NCBI RefSeq assembly: GCF_030730945.1
Contig: NZ_JAVAMS010000004.1
Location: forward strand, 186,001 to 250,000
Direction of reading: 5' to 3'
DNA: 64,000 bases
Origin: Aurantiacibacter poecillastricola
GTDB taxonomy: Bacteria; Pseudomonadota; Alphaproteobacteria; Sphingomonadales; Sphingomonadaceae
Shown: in pieces, positions 53,690-63,867 of the stretch
Layout: each line of letters begins with the position of its first letter
Numbering within the stretch: position 1 is the first letter of the stretch
Notes under the pieces: model-generated
Database searches by the model: none
Seen by the model: the letters and a program-made list of their open reading frames with translations, nothing else
Told to the model about the DNA's origin: nothing
Translations under genes and position numbers: made by a program

Positions 53690-53982
53690 GCGTGGTCTCC
53701 CTTCTTCTCGGCGAGCAGCTCCTCCAGCTCGCGCAGCGGTACGTTGTCGACGGCCTTGTCGTGGCGGATGCGGGCAGGCTCGAAGTCCGGATTGTCGGAA
53801 GCGACGAGGCGCTCGACCGTGTCCATCCGCTCGTCGAGGCGCTTTGCCAGCTGGTAGAGCTCTTCCAGCAGGGCCTCATCATCGGTGGTGATGGTAGCGG
53901 CGGTCTTCCACTTCGTGATGTAGTGAAGGACGATCCACGGCAGGCCGATGAAAATGGCCGGTATGACGATCAGTTCTTCCAC
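53686..53982 (-). CDS. pspB: phage-shock protein PspB
   Basis: 98 residues from a GTG start (ribosome site GGGGA). Membrane helix IVIPAIFIGLPWIVLHYI and a cytoplasmic helix with LAKRLDERMDTVERLVASDNPDFE, matching E. coli PspB ...RIQALESILDAEHPNW. Ends with an extension (PLRELEELLAEKK) longer than E. coli PspB. Acts with PspC to relieve PspA inhibition of PspF. Confidence 0.92.
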   Translation of the reverse strand: MEELIVIPAIFIGLPWIVLHYITKWKTAATITTDDEALLEELYQLAKRLDERMDTVERLVASDNPDFEPARIRHDKAVDNVPLRELEELLAEKKGDHA

Positions 53983-53984
53983 GT

Positions 53985-54677
53985 CTATTCCCCTTCGTCC
54001 TTCTGGGCGCCGCTGCCCTTGCCGAGCGCGCGCTTCATTTCCTCCAGTTCGTCGTCGACCTTGTCGCCGCCTTCCAGGGCAGCGAATTCGTCGGCGAGCG
54101 ACTTCTTGTCCTGGCCGATGCCCAGCGCATCGGCGCGGCCCTCCGCGTAGTCGACACGGCGTTCGAGCTGGTCGAAGCGGGCATGGGCCTCGTCCACCCG
54201 GTCGCTGGTCATCAGGCTGCGCAGCTTCACGCGGTTCTCCGCGCTTTCGAGACGGGCCGTGATCTGGCTCTGCCGGCTGCGCGCTTCGCGCAGGCGGTTC
54301 TGCAGCTTCGCGATATCCTGCTCGTAGGCTCGCAGCGCGTCATCGAGCACGGCGATCTCCTGCTTCAGCTGGTCGCACATGTCGGACGCCTTGCGCTTTT
54401 CCATCAGGGCGGCGCGGGCGAGATCCTCGCGGTCCTTGGAAAGGGCGAGCTGCGCCTTCTCCGACCAGTCGGTCTGCAACCGCTCCAGCTTCACCGTATG
54501 GCGATGCATTTCCTTCTGGTCCGCGATGGTGCGGGCAGCGCTCGCACGCACTTCCACCAGCGTTTCCTCCATTTCGAGGATGATCATGCGGATCATCTTG
54601 GATGGATCGTCGGCCTGGTCGAGAAGCTCGTTGAAATTGGCGGCGATGATATCACGGGTGCGAGAGAAAATGCCCAT
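53985..54677 (-). CDS. pspA: phage-shock protein PspA
   Basis: 230 residues starting MGIFSRTRDIIAANFNELLDQADDP, the conserved amphipathic start of PspA; long coiled coils follow (ESCRT-III/IM30 fold). ATG 54677 has GGAGG 7 nt upstream. The frame stays open upstream to a GTG at 54818 which overlaps the stop of the small gene before it (GTGA) and would add 47 residues. Binds stressed membrane and inhibits PspF. Confidence 0.95.
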   Translation of the reverse strand: MGIFSRTRDIIAANFNELLDQADDPSKMIRMIILEMEETLVEVRASAARTIADQKEMHRHTVKLERLQTDWSEKAQLALSKDREDLARAALMEKRKASDMCDQLKQEIAVLDDALRAYEQDIAKLQNRLREARSRQSQITARLESAENRVKLRSLMTSDRVDEAHARFDQLERRVDYAEGRADALGIGQDKKSLADEFAALEGGDKVDDELEEMKRALGKGSGAQKDEGE

Positions 54678-54814
54678 CAAGGGTCCTCCGATATTGAGCG
54701 AGTTGCCGGTGGGCGTGGGACTTGTGCGGAGCCGCTCGATTTCCTTGTCGAGCCGCGATCCCGCATTGGCCTTGCCACGACCCAGCGGCATCAGGTTCTT
54801 GGGTTCGTCGTTGT

Positions 54815-54967
54815 TCACGCCAGTTCCACCAGCGGCATTCCCACCACCATCGCAGGGGCATTCGCCACTGGCTCCATTCCGGCGAAGATCGTGAACGCAA
54901 GCATCGCGGCGATGCTGACCAGGGCGGCCTGGCCAAGCTGGCTGCTGAAGAAGTTGCGATCAAACAT
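54815..54967 (-). CDS. 50-residue membrane peptide, first gene of the psp operon
   Basis: 50 residues: MFDRNFFSSQLGQ, one hydrophobic helix AALVSIAAMLAFTIFAGM and a short tail ending VELA. GGAGG lies 8-12 nt before the ATG and the start is about 27 nt downstream of the predicted sigma-54 start site. Its stop overlaps a GTG of the pspA frame. Overall layout resembles the peptides at 39861 and 40027, though sequence identity is low. No family recognised. Confidence 0.75.
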   Translation of the reverse strand: MFDRNFFSSQLGQAALVSIAAMLAFTIFAGMEPVANAPAMVVGMPLVELA

Positions 54968-55003
54968 TGTCTAGTCCTCCAAAACCCTTTCTGCCCCATG
55001 AAT

Positions 55004-55019
55004 TGCAACGGCCGTGCCA
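55004..55019 (-). promoter_or_regulatory. canonical sigma-54 promoter of the psp operon
   Basis: On the minus strand the sequence reads TGGCACGGCCGTTGCA, an exact match to TGGCACG-N4-TTGCA. The psp operon's first start codon is 37 bp downstream of it. The divergent activator pspF lies just upstream, as in enterobacteria. Confidence 0.93.
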
Positions 55020-55092
55020 ATTCGCGGGATCGGCGGATTTCTGCGGTTTTCGAGACCCTGCTATCTTTCCTTATCGGTGTCTATTGCCAACA

Positions 55093-55121
55093 CTTGGGAA
55101 TTCGCACTATATCTTGGGAAT
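55093..55121. promoter_or_regulatory. CTTGGGAAT direct repeats, candidate PspF upstream activating sequences
   Basis: CTTGGGAAT occurs at 55093-55101 and 55113-55121, 20 bp apart, 87-115 bp upstream of the -12 element. The second copy runs into the pspF ATG (55120), so binding would also block pspF translation start region or its promoter, giving autoregulation. Similar TTGGGAAAT lies before the second sigma-54 promoter (39699-39715). Confidence 0.55.
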
Positions 55122-56148
55122 GGAGCGGGAAAACCAGTTCATCGGCCAGTCCGGCGCCTTCCTCGACGCGGTGGAGCGAGCCAGCCGCGCGGCGCCAATG
55201 GCGCGTCCCGTCCTTGTAATCGGCGAGAGGGGAACCGGCAAGGAACTGATAGCCGAACGCCTGCATCGCCTGTCGGACCGCTGGGAAGAGCCGCTCGTCA
55301 CCATGAACTGCGCGGCGCTGCCCGAAACGCTGATCGAAGCCGAGCTGTTCGGCCACGAGCAGGGTGCCTTCACCGGCGCTACCAGAGCGCGCGAGGGAAG
55401 GTTCGAGGAAGCCGACCGGGGTACGTTGTTTCTCGACGAACTGGGCACCTTGTCGATGGGCGCGCAGGAACGGCTGCTGCGCGCGGTGGAATATGGCGAG
55501 GTGACCCGCATCGGTGCCAGCCGTCCTACGCGGGTGGATGTGCGCATCGTCGCCGCGACCAACGAGGATCTGCCTCGCCGCGCGGAGGAAGGGACGTTTC
55601 GCCCCGACCTGCTCGATCGACTCAGCTTCGAGGTCATCACACTGCCGCCCCTACGCGTACGCGAGGGGGACGTCGAAGTGCTCGCCGACTATTTCGGCAG
55701 GCGCATGGCCGCCGAACTGGGCTGGGAGCAATGGCCCGGTTTTGCCGATCACGTGGCGGAGGCGATGGAGAACTACGCCTGGCCGGGCAATGTCCGCGAA
55801 TTGCGCAACGTGGTGGAGCGCGCGGTCTATCGCTGGGACAGGTGGGAGCAGCCCATCGGCGAAGTTGTGTTCGACCCGTTCGATTCGCCCTGGACCCCGC
55901 TCACGACTTCAAAAGCGAGCGCGAAGGATGAAGGCGCGCCGTCGCAGGAGGCGCCCGCGAAACACCGCGTGTCCTACGACAAGATCGACGACCTGCGCGC
56001 CGAGATCGATGCGCACGAGAAGGCCATTGTCGAACATGCGCTGGGCGCCAATCGCTGGAACCAGCGGCAGACGGCAAAGGCACTCAAGCTCACCTACGAT
56101 CAGTTGCGCCACTGCATGAAGAAGCATGGCATCGGGCAATCCGGTTGA
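55120..56148 (+). CDS. pspF: sigma-54 activator PspF
   Basis: 342 residues with no N-terminal receiver, as in E. coli PspF. AAA+ domain: Walker A GERGTGKE, GAFTGA loop (GAFTGATR), Walker B GTLFLDELG, sensor ATNEDLPRRAEEGTFRPDLLDRL; C-terminal Fis-type HTH with NRWNQRQTAKALKLTYDQL. The start has only TTGGGA, a poor ribosome site that doubles as the repeated CTTGGGAAT, so expression is probably low and controlled by PspA. Confidence 0.95.
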   Translation: MERENQFIGQSGAFLDAVERASRAAPMARPVLVIGERGTGKELIAERLHRLSDRWEEPLVTMNCAALPETLIEAELFGHEQGAFTGATRAREGRFEEADRGTLFLDELGTLSMGAQERLLRAVEYGEVTRIGASRPTRVDVRIVAATNEDLPRRAEEGTFRPDLLDRLSFEVITLPPLRVREGDVEVLADYFGRRMAAELGWEQWPGFADHVAEAMENYAWPGNVRELRNVVERAVYRWDRWEQPIGEVVFDPFDSPWTPLTTSKASAKDEGAPSQEAPAKHRVSYDKIDDLRAEIDAHEKAIVEHALGANRWNQRQTAKALKLTYDQLRHCMKKHGIGQSG

Positions 56149-56348
56149 GATTGCGCTGCTGCGCTTTTCTTGCGCGGTTCGTTCGAAAACCGCAGATTAA
56201 TTGCCGTTTAGGATATTGGCCGTAGGATCGCGCCATAGACACCGTTCGGGATGTCGATGGGCTGGCGCGGAACAGGGATGGGGGTCCTTCGCGCTTGCAT
56301 GCACGAAATCGAAAACCCTTGGCAAAGGACGCAAAGAAACCGCTAGCC

Positions 56349-56753
56349 ATGTCTACACGCGAATCCACCGTATCGATCTACCGCGCCACCTATCGCAAGC
56401 GCAGGCGGGAGGAACGGGTAAACTTCGTGGTGAGCGTGACGGCCTTCTTCGGTGCGATCTGCGTCATCGGCTGGTTCGGGCTCTCGGCCATTGGCGGGAG
56501 CGACGAGGATGCGGAGGGTGCACGCATAGTAATAGCCGGCGGTGCGCCGCAGGTCGTCTCCGCTGCCGATGCAGGCCGGCTCACGTCCCACGTCCCCGCG
56601 GCCCGGGTGGCCGAAGAAAACTATGTCGTCGGCGACTTCGGCGACCCTGCCAGCGATTTCTACAGGGATGACGACAATGCCGGCTGGGGCCAGTCCTCCT
56701 TGCAGGCAAGCCGCTCCCAGGCCGGATCGAGCGGGACGTCCGCGCGGAATTAA
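56349..56753 (+). CDS. hypothetical single-pass membrane protein
   Basis: 134 residues. Basic N-terminus (YRKRRREERVN) before one membrane helix VVSVTAFFGAICVIGWFGL, then a polar, D/G/S-rich periplasmic tail that looks disordered. 200 bp after pspF. No recognised family; upstream in-frame ATG 56295 is an alternative. Confidence 0.6.
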   Translation: MSTRESTVSIYRATYRKRRREERVNFVVSVTAFFGAICVIGWFGLSAIGGSDEDAEGARIVIAGGAPQVVSAADAGRLTSHVPAARVAEENYVVGDFGDPASDFYRDDDNAGWGQSSLQASRSQAGSSGTSARN

Positions 56754-56907
56754 TGCACGCGCCTCGCCAATAGTGTTGCCATCGGCGCTGTGTGCGACTA
56801 CATGGCTTTCGCATCCCGACATTGTCGCGACTCTGGAGGGGCTGGCGCCGCAAGGGGCCGGCGCCCGGATCCATGTCCGCAATACGGTAGCACAGAAGGA
56901 GACCCGC

Positions 56908-57465
56908 TTGGCCGATATCGCGCGCCTGACAGAAGTGATCGAACCCGAAGCAAAGGCTCTCGGCTTCGAACTCGTGCGTGTGAAGATGACCGGTTCGGGC
57001 GACGAGCGCACCCTGCAGATCATGGCCGAGGATCCGGAAACGGGCCAGCTTGTGGTCGAGCAGTGCATGGAATTCTCGCGCCGCATCTCCGACCGCATCG
57101 ATGCGGTTGAAGAAGGCGGCGAGGAGCTGGTGAAGGGTGCCTACCACCTCGAAGTGAGCAGCCCCGGCATCGACCGTCCGCTCACCCGCGCGAAGGATTA
57201 TGTAGACTGGGCCGGGCATGAGGCGAAGATCGCTCTGTCTGAAAAGGTTGACGGACACCGCAATCTCACCGGCGAACTGGTCGGGATCGAGGGGGATACC
57301 GTCACCGTGGACGACAGGCAGGCGGGCCGGGTTTCGGTGCCGCTGGGCACAATTCACTCGGCGCAGCTGATCCTGACGGACAAGCTGATCGCCGCCACTC
57401 GCCCGCTCGACATGAGCGGCGTCGAAGATATCGAAGAACTAGAGGAAGAAGAGGCTAACGACTGA
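56908..57465 (+). CDS. rimP: ribosome maturation factor RimP
   Basis: 185 residues. LTEVIEPEAKALGFELVRVKM and the YHLEVSSPGIDRPLTRAKDY signature identify RimP, which binds the 30S subunit with ribosomal protein S12. The TTG at 56908 (AAGGAG upstream) gives the expected N-terminus; no ATG fits. Its stop overlaps the nusA ATG by 1 nt (TGATG). First gene of the nusA-infB operon. Confidence 0.93.
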   Translation: MADIARLTEVIEPEAKALGFELVRVKMTGSGDERTLQIMAEDPETGQLVVEQCMEFSRRISDRIDAVEEGGEELVKGAYHLEVSSPGIDRPLTRAKDYVDWAGHEAKIALSEKVDGHRNLTGELVGIEGDTVTVDDRQAGRVSVPLGTIHSAQLILTDKLIAATRPLDMSGVEDIEELEEEEAND

Positions 57466-59141
57466 TGGCCAGTCCCATTTCCGCAAACAAGGCCGAGCTG
57501 CTCGCGATCGCCAACTCCGTCGCATCGGAGAAGATGATCGACAAGACCATCGTTATCGAAGCGATGGAAGAGGCCATCCAGAAGGCCGCCCGCGCGCGCT
57601 TCGGCCAGGAAAACGACATCCGCGCCAAGCTGGACCCGCAGACCGGCGACCTGCGCCTGTGGCGCGTCGTCGAGGTGGTCGAGGAGGTCGAGGACTACTT
57701 CAAGCAGGTCGATGTCGAGCAGGCCCAGAAGCTTGAACCCGGCAGCAAGGTGGGCGACTTCATCGTCGATCCGCTGCCCGCGATGGACGACCTTGGTCGC
57801 ATCGACGCGCAAAGCGCCAAGCAGGTGATCTTCCAGAAGGTCCGCGATGCCGAGCGTGAGCGCCAGTACGAGGAATTCAAGGACCGCGCCGGCGAAGTGA
57901 TCACCGGTGTCATCAAGTCGGTCGAGTTCGGCCACGTGATCGTCAATCTCGGCCGCGCGGAGGGCGTGATCCGCCGCGACCAGCAGATCCCCCGCGAAGC
58001 TGCCCGCGTCGGCGAGCGCGTGCGTGCTCTCATCAGCAAGGTGGAGCGCAACAATCGCGGCCCGCAGATCTATCTCAGCCGCGCGCATCCCGATTTCATG
58101 CGCAAGCTGTTCGCGCAGGAAGTGCCCGAGATCTACGATGGCATCATCGAGATCAAGGCCGCCGCCCGCGATCCGGGCAGCCGCGCCAAGATCGGCGTGA
58201 TCAGCCATGATTCCTCCATCGACCCCGTTGGCGCCTGCGTCGGCATGAAGGGCAGCCGCGTGCAGGCCGTGGTACAGGAACTGCAGGGCGAGAAGATCGA
58301 CATCATTCCCTGGTCCGAGGACGCTGCCACCTTCGTGGTGAACGCCCTCCAGCCCGCCACCGTCAGCCGCGTGGTGCTGGACGAGGACGAGGGCCGGATC
58401 GAGGTTGTCGTGCCAGATGACCAGCTTTCGCTCGCCATCGGTCGCCGCGGGCAAAACGTGCGTCTCGCCTCTCAGCTGACCGACAGTCAGATCGACATCA
58501 TGACCGAGGAAGAAGCCTCGGAAAAGCGCAGCAAGGAATTTGCCGCGCGCTCCAAGATGTTCGAGGACGAGCTGGACGTTGACGAGACCCTCTCGCAGCT
58601 GCTGGTGGCCGAAGGCTTCGCCGAGCTCGAGGAAGTGGCCTATGTCCAGCTTGAGGAACTCGCCACGATCGAGGGCTTCGACGAGGAGCTGGCCGAGGAA
58701 CTGCAGTCCCGCGCGCAGGAAGCGCTGGAGCGGCAGGAAGCCGCGCATCGCGAGGCGCGCCGCGAACTGGGCGTGGAAGACGATCTTGCCGAATTGCCGC
58801 ACCTTACCGAGGAAATGCTGGTGGTGCTGGGCAAGGCCGGCATCAAGACCCTCGACGACCTCGCCGATCTCGCCACCGACGAACTGATCGCCAGGAAGCG
58901 TGAAGCTCCGCGTCGCCGCGGCAATGCCGACGGTCCGCCGACGCGTCGCCCGCAGCGCGAGCAGGACAGGGGCGGCGTATTGGGTGCCTACGGCCTGACC
59001 GAAGAGCAGGGCAACGAGATCATCATGGCCGCCCGCGCGCACTGGTTCGAGGACGAGGAGGACGCGACGCCCGCAGCCGAGGCCGAAGCCGCCGAGACAC
59101 CTCAAGCAGAGGAGGCCGCCGATGCGGAATCCTCGCAATGA
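57465..59141 (+). CDS. nusA: transcription termination/antitermination factor NusA
   Basis: 558 residues. N-terminal RNAP-binding domain, S1 domain ([26 protein letters not shown]), KH1 and KH2 ([25 protein letters not shown] and [17 protein letters not shown]), two C-terminal helix-hairpin repeats, then an acidic tail. Same operon and order as in most proteobacteria. Confidence 0.96.
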   Translation: MASPISANKAELLAIANSVASEKMIDKTIVIEAMEEAIQKAARARFGQENDIRAKLDPQTGDLRLWRVVEVVEEVEDYFKQVDVEQAQKLEPGSKVGDFIVDPLPAMDDLGRIDAQSAKQVIFQKVRDAERERQYEEFKDRAGEVITGVIKSVEFGHVIVNLGRAEGVIRRDQQIPREAARVGERVRALISKVERNNRGPQIYLSRAHPDFMRKLFAQEVPEIYDGIIEIKAAARDPGSRAKIGVISHDSSIDPVGACVGMKGSRVQAVVQELQGEKIDIIPWSEDAATFVVNALQPATVSRVVLDEDEGRIEVVVPDDQLSLAIGRRGQNVRLASQLTDSQIDIMTEEEASEKRSKEFAARSKMFEDELDVDETLSQLLVAEGFAELEEVAYVQLEELATIEGFDEELAEELQSRAQEALERQEAAHREARRELGVEDDLAELPHLTEEMLVVLGKAGIKTLDDLADLATDELIARKREAPRRRGNADGPPTRRPQREQDRGGVLGAYGLTEEQGNEIIMAARAHWFEDEEDATPAAEAEAAETPQAEEAADAESSQ

Positions 59142-59826
59142 CACATTAGGTTCGCCTAAAACCGGATCGGGCGTCATCCCCGCTTCGGGGAGCGAACGCC
59201 GCTGCGTACTGACCGGTGAGACGTCGGCGCGCGATGATCTCGTGCGCCTGGCCGTCTCTCCCGACGGTCCGGACGGCACGGCGTATGTGCTGCCCGATGC
59301 GCTGGCCAAGGCTCCGGGACGCGGGGCCTGGATCGGCGTGTCGAAGGCCGAACTTGCCGATGCGATGGCCAGCGGAAGGTTGAAGGCCGCGCTCGCCCGC
59401 GCCTTCAAGACCGGCGGGCTCTCCATCCCCGAAGACCTGCCCGCACGCACCGAGACGGCATTGAAAAAGGCCGTGCTCGACAGGCTGGGTCTCGAAATGC
59501 GCAGCGGACGCCTTATCTTGGGGTCCGATCGCATCGCCAATGAAGCGCGGATGGGGGCAGTAGCCGCCCTCTACCACGCCGCAGATGCGAAAGAGGACGG
59601 TTGCCGCAAGCTGGACCAGGCATGGCGCGTCGGCCTCGATGAAGAAGGGTCCGGACTGGCGGGCGTACGCCTGCCACTGGACCGCGAGGCCCTGTCTGTG
59701 GCATTGGGCCGCGAAAATGTCGTCCACCTGGCGCTTGCCGATGCGAAATCGGCGCAGCGGGTCGCCATCCCGCTGGGGCGCTTGCAGACCTTTCTTGGGG
59801 CCACTGAGACCGTGGCCGAAACGTAA
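59122..59826 (+). CDS. YlxR (DUF448) / L7Ae-like RNA-binding protein
   Basis: 234 residues. N-terminal YlxR domain (RRCVLTGETSARDDLVRLAV) with GRGAWIG, then a linker and an L7Ae-like domain (KAVLDRLGLEMRSGRLILGSDRI). Overlaps the nusA 3' end by 20 bp. The fused arrangement between nusA and infB is typical of alphaproteobacteria. Confidence 0.9.
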   Translation: MRNPRNDTLGSPKTGSGVIPASGSERRCVLTGETSARDDLVRLAVSPDGPDGTAYVLPDALAKAPGRGAWIGVSKAELADAMASGRLKAALARAFKTGGLSIPEDLPARTETALKKAVLDRLGLEMRSGRLILGSDRIANEARMGAVAALYHAADAKEDGCRKLDQAWRVGLDEEGSGLAGVRLPLDREALSVALGRENVVHLALADAKSAQRVAIPLGRLQTFLGATETVAET

Positions 59827-59900
59827 CCTCGCCGGGTGGCGGACCAAGCTTCCCGGAAGGGCGGCGTGACTGTTTGATTTTGAAGGACTAAAGCGAGCAC

Positions 59901-62474
59901 ATGAGCGAAGAGAACGAAACCCCGAAACGCACCCGCAAACCGCTTGGACTGAAGCGGGCTGTGGAGTCCGGGGAAGTCAAGCAGACCTTCAGCCACGGCC
60001 GCACCAACAAGGTGGCGGTCGAGGTGAAGCGTCGTCGCAAGCTCGTGAAGCCGGGCGAGGAAGCGGCGCCTGCCCCAACCCCCGCACCCGCGCCGGAGCC
60101 TGCTCCCGCGCCGGCCCCCGCTCCGGCGGCGAAGAAGCCTGTGCCCAGCCGGCCCGCCCCTCCCAAAGCGCCTCCCGGAGAGACGCCGCAGGAGCGCGTT
60201 GCGCGCCTCCAGCGCGAGGCCGAGGAAGATCGCCTGCGCCAGGCCGAGGAAGCTCGCAAGCGCGAGGAAGAGCAGGCCAAGCAGGCCGCCGAGGACGAGA
60301 AGAAGCGCGCCGATCAGAAGAAGAAGGCCGAGGAAGAGGCACAGAAGCAGCGCAAGGCTGAAGAGGAAGCTGCGGCAGCCTCCGCCAGTGAAGCGCCTGC
60401 CGAGCCTGCTCCTGCCGAATCTGCGCCCGCTGCCGAGGCGGAACCGGAGCCCGCGAAGGCGCCTGCCGCGCGCAAGTTCACGCCCGTCCAGCGTCCCGAG
60501 CCCAAGCGGCCGGAGAAGAAAAAGGAAGAGAAAAAGCCCGCCGGCCGCACCGAACGCGGTGGTGGCGGGGCCGGCGCTGCGGACAAGCGCCGTTCGGGCA
60601 AGCTCACCGTCAACAAGGCGCTGAACGAGGACGAGGGACGCCGCGCCCGCAGCCTCGCCGCGCTCAAGCGTGCACGCGAGAAGGAACGTCGTGCCCAGGG
60701 CGGCGGCTCCAGCCAACCGCGCGAAAAGCAGGTGCGCGACGTGATCGTCCCCGAAGCCATCACGGTTGGCGAACTCGCCAAGCGCATGGGCGAGAAGGGC
60801 GCCGACCTCGTGAAGGAGCTGTTCAACCTCGACATGATGGTGACCGTCAACCAGACGATCGACCAGGATACAGCGGAGCTGCTGGTCGAACAGTTCGGCC
60901 ACAACATCCAGAAGGTTTCCGAAAGCGATGTCGACATCTCCACCGACGAGGACGTCGATCCCGAGGAGACGCTGAAGCCGCGTCCGCCGGTGATCGCGGT
61001 GATGGGCCATGTCGACCACGGCAAGACGAGCCTGCTCGACGCGTTGCGCAAGACCAACGTCACGCGCGGCGAAGCGGGCGGCATCACCCAGCATATCGGT
61101 GCCTACCAGGTGACGACGAAGGACAAGTCCAAGCTCACCTTCCTCGATACGCCGGGCCACGCTGCCTTCACGCAGATGCGCGCACGCGGCGCCAACGTCA
61201 CCGATATCGTGGTGCTGGTGGTGGCTGCCGATGACGGCATCATGCCGCAGACGATCGAGGCCATCAATCACGCCAAGGCGGCGAACGTGCCGCTGATCGT
61301 GGCGATCAACAAGTGCGACAAGCCCGAAGCCAACCCGCAGAAGGTTCGCGAGCGCCTGCTGGAGCACGAGGTGATCGTCGAGAGCATGAGCGGCGATGTC
61401 CAGGACGTGGAAATCTCCGCCAAGGAAGGCACCGGCCTCGACGACCTGATCGACAAAATCAACCTGCAGGCCGAGCTGATGGAACTGAAGGCTCGCCCCG
61501 ATCGCGATGCCGAGGCAACCGTGGTGGAAGCGCAGCTCGACAAGGGCCGCGGCCCTGTCGCCACCGTGCTGATCAATCGCGGCACGCTGAAGCGCGGCGA
61601 CACCTTTGTCGTCGGCACGCAGAGCGGCAAGGTCCGCGCGCTGGTTAACGACCAGGGCAAGCAGGTGAAGGAAGCCGGACCCTCGACCCCGGTCGAGGTC
61701 CTGGGCCTGGGCGGCGTTCCCGCTGCCGGGGACATGCTGACCGTCGTCGAGAACGAGCAGCGGGCCCGCGAAGTGGCGGAATATCGCCAGGAGAAGGCCA
61801 CGGAGAAGCGCACGGCCCTCGCGCCCACCAGCTTCGATACGATGTTCAACAAGTCGAACGTCATCGAATGGCCGGTGGTGGTGAAGGCCGATGTGCAGGG
61901 TTCTGTCGAAGCCATCGTCACCGCGCTGCACAACATCTCGAACGACGAGATCAAGGTGCGCGTGCTCAATGCCGGCGTCGGTGCCATTACCGAATCCGAC
62001 GTTCAGCTGGCGGCAGGCTCGAAGGCGCCGATCATCGGCTTCAACGTGCGACCCAACGCCAAGGCCCGTGACCTGGTGAAGCGCGACGGCGTGCGGATGA
62101 TGTATCACGACGTGATCTATCACCTGACCGACGAGATCGCGAAGGAGCTCGCCGGCGAGCTCGGTCCCGAGCGGATCGAGCACGTGGTCGGCCGCGCCGA
62201 GGTCAAGCAGGTGTTCCCTGCCGGCAAGCGCGACAAGGCCGCCGGTCTGCTGGTGGAGGAAGGCGTCATCCGCAAGGGTCTGCACGCCCGTCTCACCCGC
62301 GAGGACGTCATCGTCTCGGCCACCGTCATCCAGTCGCTGCGGCGCTTCAAGGACGATGTGGACGAAGTCCGCGCCGGTCTCGAATGCGGCGTGGTGCTGG
62401 AAGACACGAACGACATCCGGGCGGGTGACCAGCTGGAAGTGTTCGAGGTCGAAGAACGCGAGCGCGTGCTTTAA
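59901..62474 (+). CDS. infB: translation initiation factor IF-2
   Basis: 857 residues. A long N-terminal region rich in A, P, E and K (repeats of PAPAPEPAP and a charged coiled coil to residue approx. 260), IF2_N, then the G domain with [22 protein letters not shown] and NKCDKPEA, followed by domains II-IV. Full length for the group. Confidence 0.97.
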   Translation: MSEENETPKRTRKPLGLKRAVESGEVKQTFSHGRTNKVAVEVKRRRKLVKPGEEAAPAPTPAPAPEPAPAPAPAPAAKKPVPSRPAPPKAPPGETPQERVARLQREAEEDRLRQAEEARKREEEQAKQAAEDEKKRADQKKKAEEEAQKQRKAEEEAAAASASEAPAEPAPAESAPAAEAEPEPAKAPAARKFTPVQRPEPKRPEKKKEEKKPAGRTERGGGGAGAADKRRSGKLTVNKALNEDEGRRARSLAALKRAREKERRAQGGGSSQPREKQVRDVIVPEAITVGELAKRMGEKGADLVKELFNLDMMVTVNQTIDQDTAELLVEQFGHNIQKVSESDVDISTDEDVDPEETLKPRPPVIAVMGHVDHGKTSLLDALRKTNVTRGEAGGITQHIGAYQVTTKDKSKLTFLDTPGHAAFTQMRARGANVTDIVVLVVAADDGIMPQTIEAINHAKAANVPLIVAINKCDKPEANPQKVRERLLEHEVIVESMSGDVQDVEISAKEGTGLDDLIDKINLQAELMELKARPDRDAEATVVEAQLDKGRGPVATVLINRGTLKRGDTFVVGTQSGKVRALVNDQGKQVKEAGPSTPVEVLGLGGVPAAGDMLTVVENEQRAREVAEYRQEKATEKRTALAPTSFDTMFNKSNVIEWPVVVKADVQGSVEAIVTALHNISNDEIKVRVLNAGVGAITESDVQLAAGSKAPIIGFNVRPNAKARDLVKRDGVRMMYHDVIYHLTDEIAKELAGELGPERIEHVVGRAEVKQVFPAGKRDKAAGLLVEEGVIRKGLHARLTREDVIVSATVIQSLRRFKDDVDEVRAGLECGVVLEDTNDIRAGDQLEVFEVEERERVL

Positions 62475-62495
62475 CCGCGTTGGAGTAGGCGCGTC

Positions 62496-62924
62496 ATGTC
62501 GACCAGTGATCTTCCGGCCGCACCGAACTGGCCTTCCGCCAGGACGATGGGTGCCGAGTTCGTCGGCTACGACGCCGAGAGCCACACCGCCGAAATGGCG
62601 TTCGACCTGCCCGAGAGCTTCGCCAACATGCGCGGCACGGTGCAGGGCGGACTGCTGGCCGGTCCGCTGGACGAGGCGATGGGCGCGGCGGTTTTCCTCT
62701 CCAGCGGCGGCAAGCTGCAACTCTCGCTCGACATCAACCTCTCGCTGCTGCGGCCCGTGCCGCTGGGGCGGGTGACGGTGACGGCGCGGGCGGTGAAGGG
62801 CGGCAGGCGCGTCACCTTTGTGGAAAGCGAGCTGTTCGACAAGGACGGCAAGCTGTGCGCACGTGCGACGGCGACTACCATGACGACGGAGTGGCCGAGC
62901 GAGAAGCCCGAAGGCGACGGCTGA
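62496..62924 (+). CDS. PaaI-type hot-dog thioesterase
   Basis: 142 residues. GTVQGGLLAGPLDEAMGAAVF carries the PaaI-family active-site pattern; KLQLSLDINLSLLRPVPLG is the central strand. Placed between infB and DUF1697, with TGATG overlap to the next gene. Substrate unknown. Confidence 0.87.
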   Translation: MSTSDLPAAPNWPSARTMGAEFVGYDAESHTAEMAFDLPESFANMRGTVQGGLLAGPLDEAMGAAVFLSSGGKLQLSLDINLSLLRPVPLGRVTVTARAVKGGRRVTFVESELFDKDGKLCARATATTMTTEWPSEKPEGDG

Positions 62925-63457
62925 TGGCCCGGTGCGTTGCCTTGCTCGGCTCGATCAATGTCGGCGGCAACCGGGTCAAGATGGCCGACCTGCGCAAGGC
63001 TTTCGAGCGGGCAGGTTTCACCAATGTCGCGACGGTCACCGCCAGCGGGAATGTGCTGTTCGATGATAATAGTTCTGCCAATGCGGGTGCAAGGATTGCC
63101 GGCTTGCTGCAGGAGGAATTCGGGATCGACAGCTTCGCAGCCCTGCGCTCCGCCGAAGAGCTGACCGCGGCGCTTGCCGAAAACCCCTTTGCCGGAACGG
63201 GCGAGGACAAGCTTGTCCACACCATGTTTCTCGAGACGCAACCCGGCGGCGAAGCTTTCTCTCGGCTGGAGGTCGATCACGCTGGACGCGGTCCGGAGAA
63301 AGTCGCACCGGGAACCTGCGCCCTCCACATCGACTATGTCGAAGGGGCGGGCAATTCGAAGCTCACCAAGCCCTTCATAGAGCGCCGCCTCGGTTGCCGG
63401 GGTACGGCGCGAAACGTCACCTCGATCCGCCGGATCATCGCAGCTATGGAACAGTAA
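62924..63457 (+). CDS. DUF1697 protein
   Basis: 177 residues. [28 protein letters not shown] and [10 protein letters not shown] are the DUF1697 signatures. Start overlaps the thioesterase stop (TGATG) and stop overlaps the rbfA start (TAATG). Function unknown. Confidence 0.9.
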   Translation: MARCVALLGSINVGGNRVKMADLRKAFERAGFTNVATVTASGNVLFDDNSSANAGARIAGLLQEEFGIDSFAALRSAEELTAALAENPFAGTGEDKLVHTMFLETQPGGEAFSRLEVDHAGRGPEKVAPGTCALHIDYVEGAGNSKLTKPFIERRLGCRGTARNVTSIRRIIAAMEQ

Positions 63458-63867
63458 TGGCACGCCATTCCAACCCGCAAGACCAGTCCGTCCGCCTGTT
63501 GAAAGTGGGCGAGCGGGTGCGGCATATCCTCTCCGAATTGCTGGCGCGGGGCGAGGCGCATGACGATACACTGCGCGCGTCCAACATCTCGGTGACAGAG
63601 GTTCGCATGTCGCCCGACCTTCGCAACGCCAAGGTCTACGTGAAGCCGCTGCTGGGCGAGGACGAGGACGTCATCGTCAAGGCGCTGCGGACCAACACCG
63701 CCTTTTTCCAGCGCGAGGTCGCCCAGCGCCTCGGCCTGAAATTCGCGCCCAAGCTGCAATTCCGCGCCGACGAGAGTTTCGAGGAAGCGAGCCGGATCGA
63801 GCAATTGCTGGACGATCCCAAGGTGCGCCGCGATCTCGACGACGATGAGGCGGACGAGGAAAGCTAG
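63457..63867 (+). CDS. rbfA: ribosome-binding factor A
   Basis: 136 residues. KH-like RbfA domain with [37 protein letters not shown] and [19 protein letters not shown]; acidic tail. Last gene of the nusA operon shown here. Confidence 0.95.
   Translation: MARHSNPQDQSVRLLKVGERVRHILSELLARGEAHDDTLRASNISVTEVRMSPDLRNAKVYVKPLLGEDEDVIVKALRTNTAFFQREVAQRLGLKFAPKLQFRADESFEEASRIEQLLDDPKVRRDLDDDEADEES

Noticed and set aside
57354..62720. Two long minus-strand frames opposite nusA and infB
   Set aside because: Both are mirror images of highly conserved genes with no independent support.
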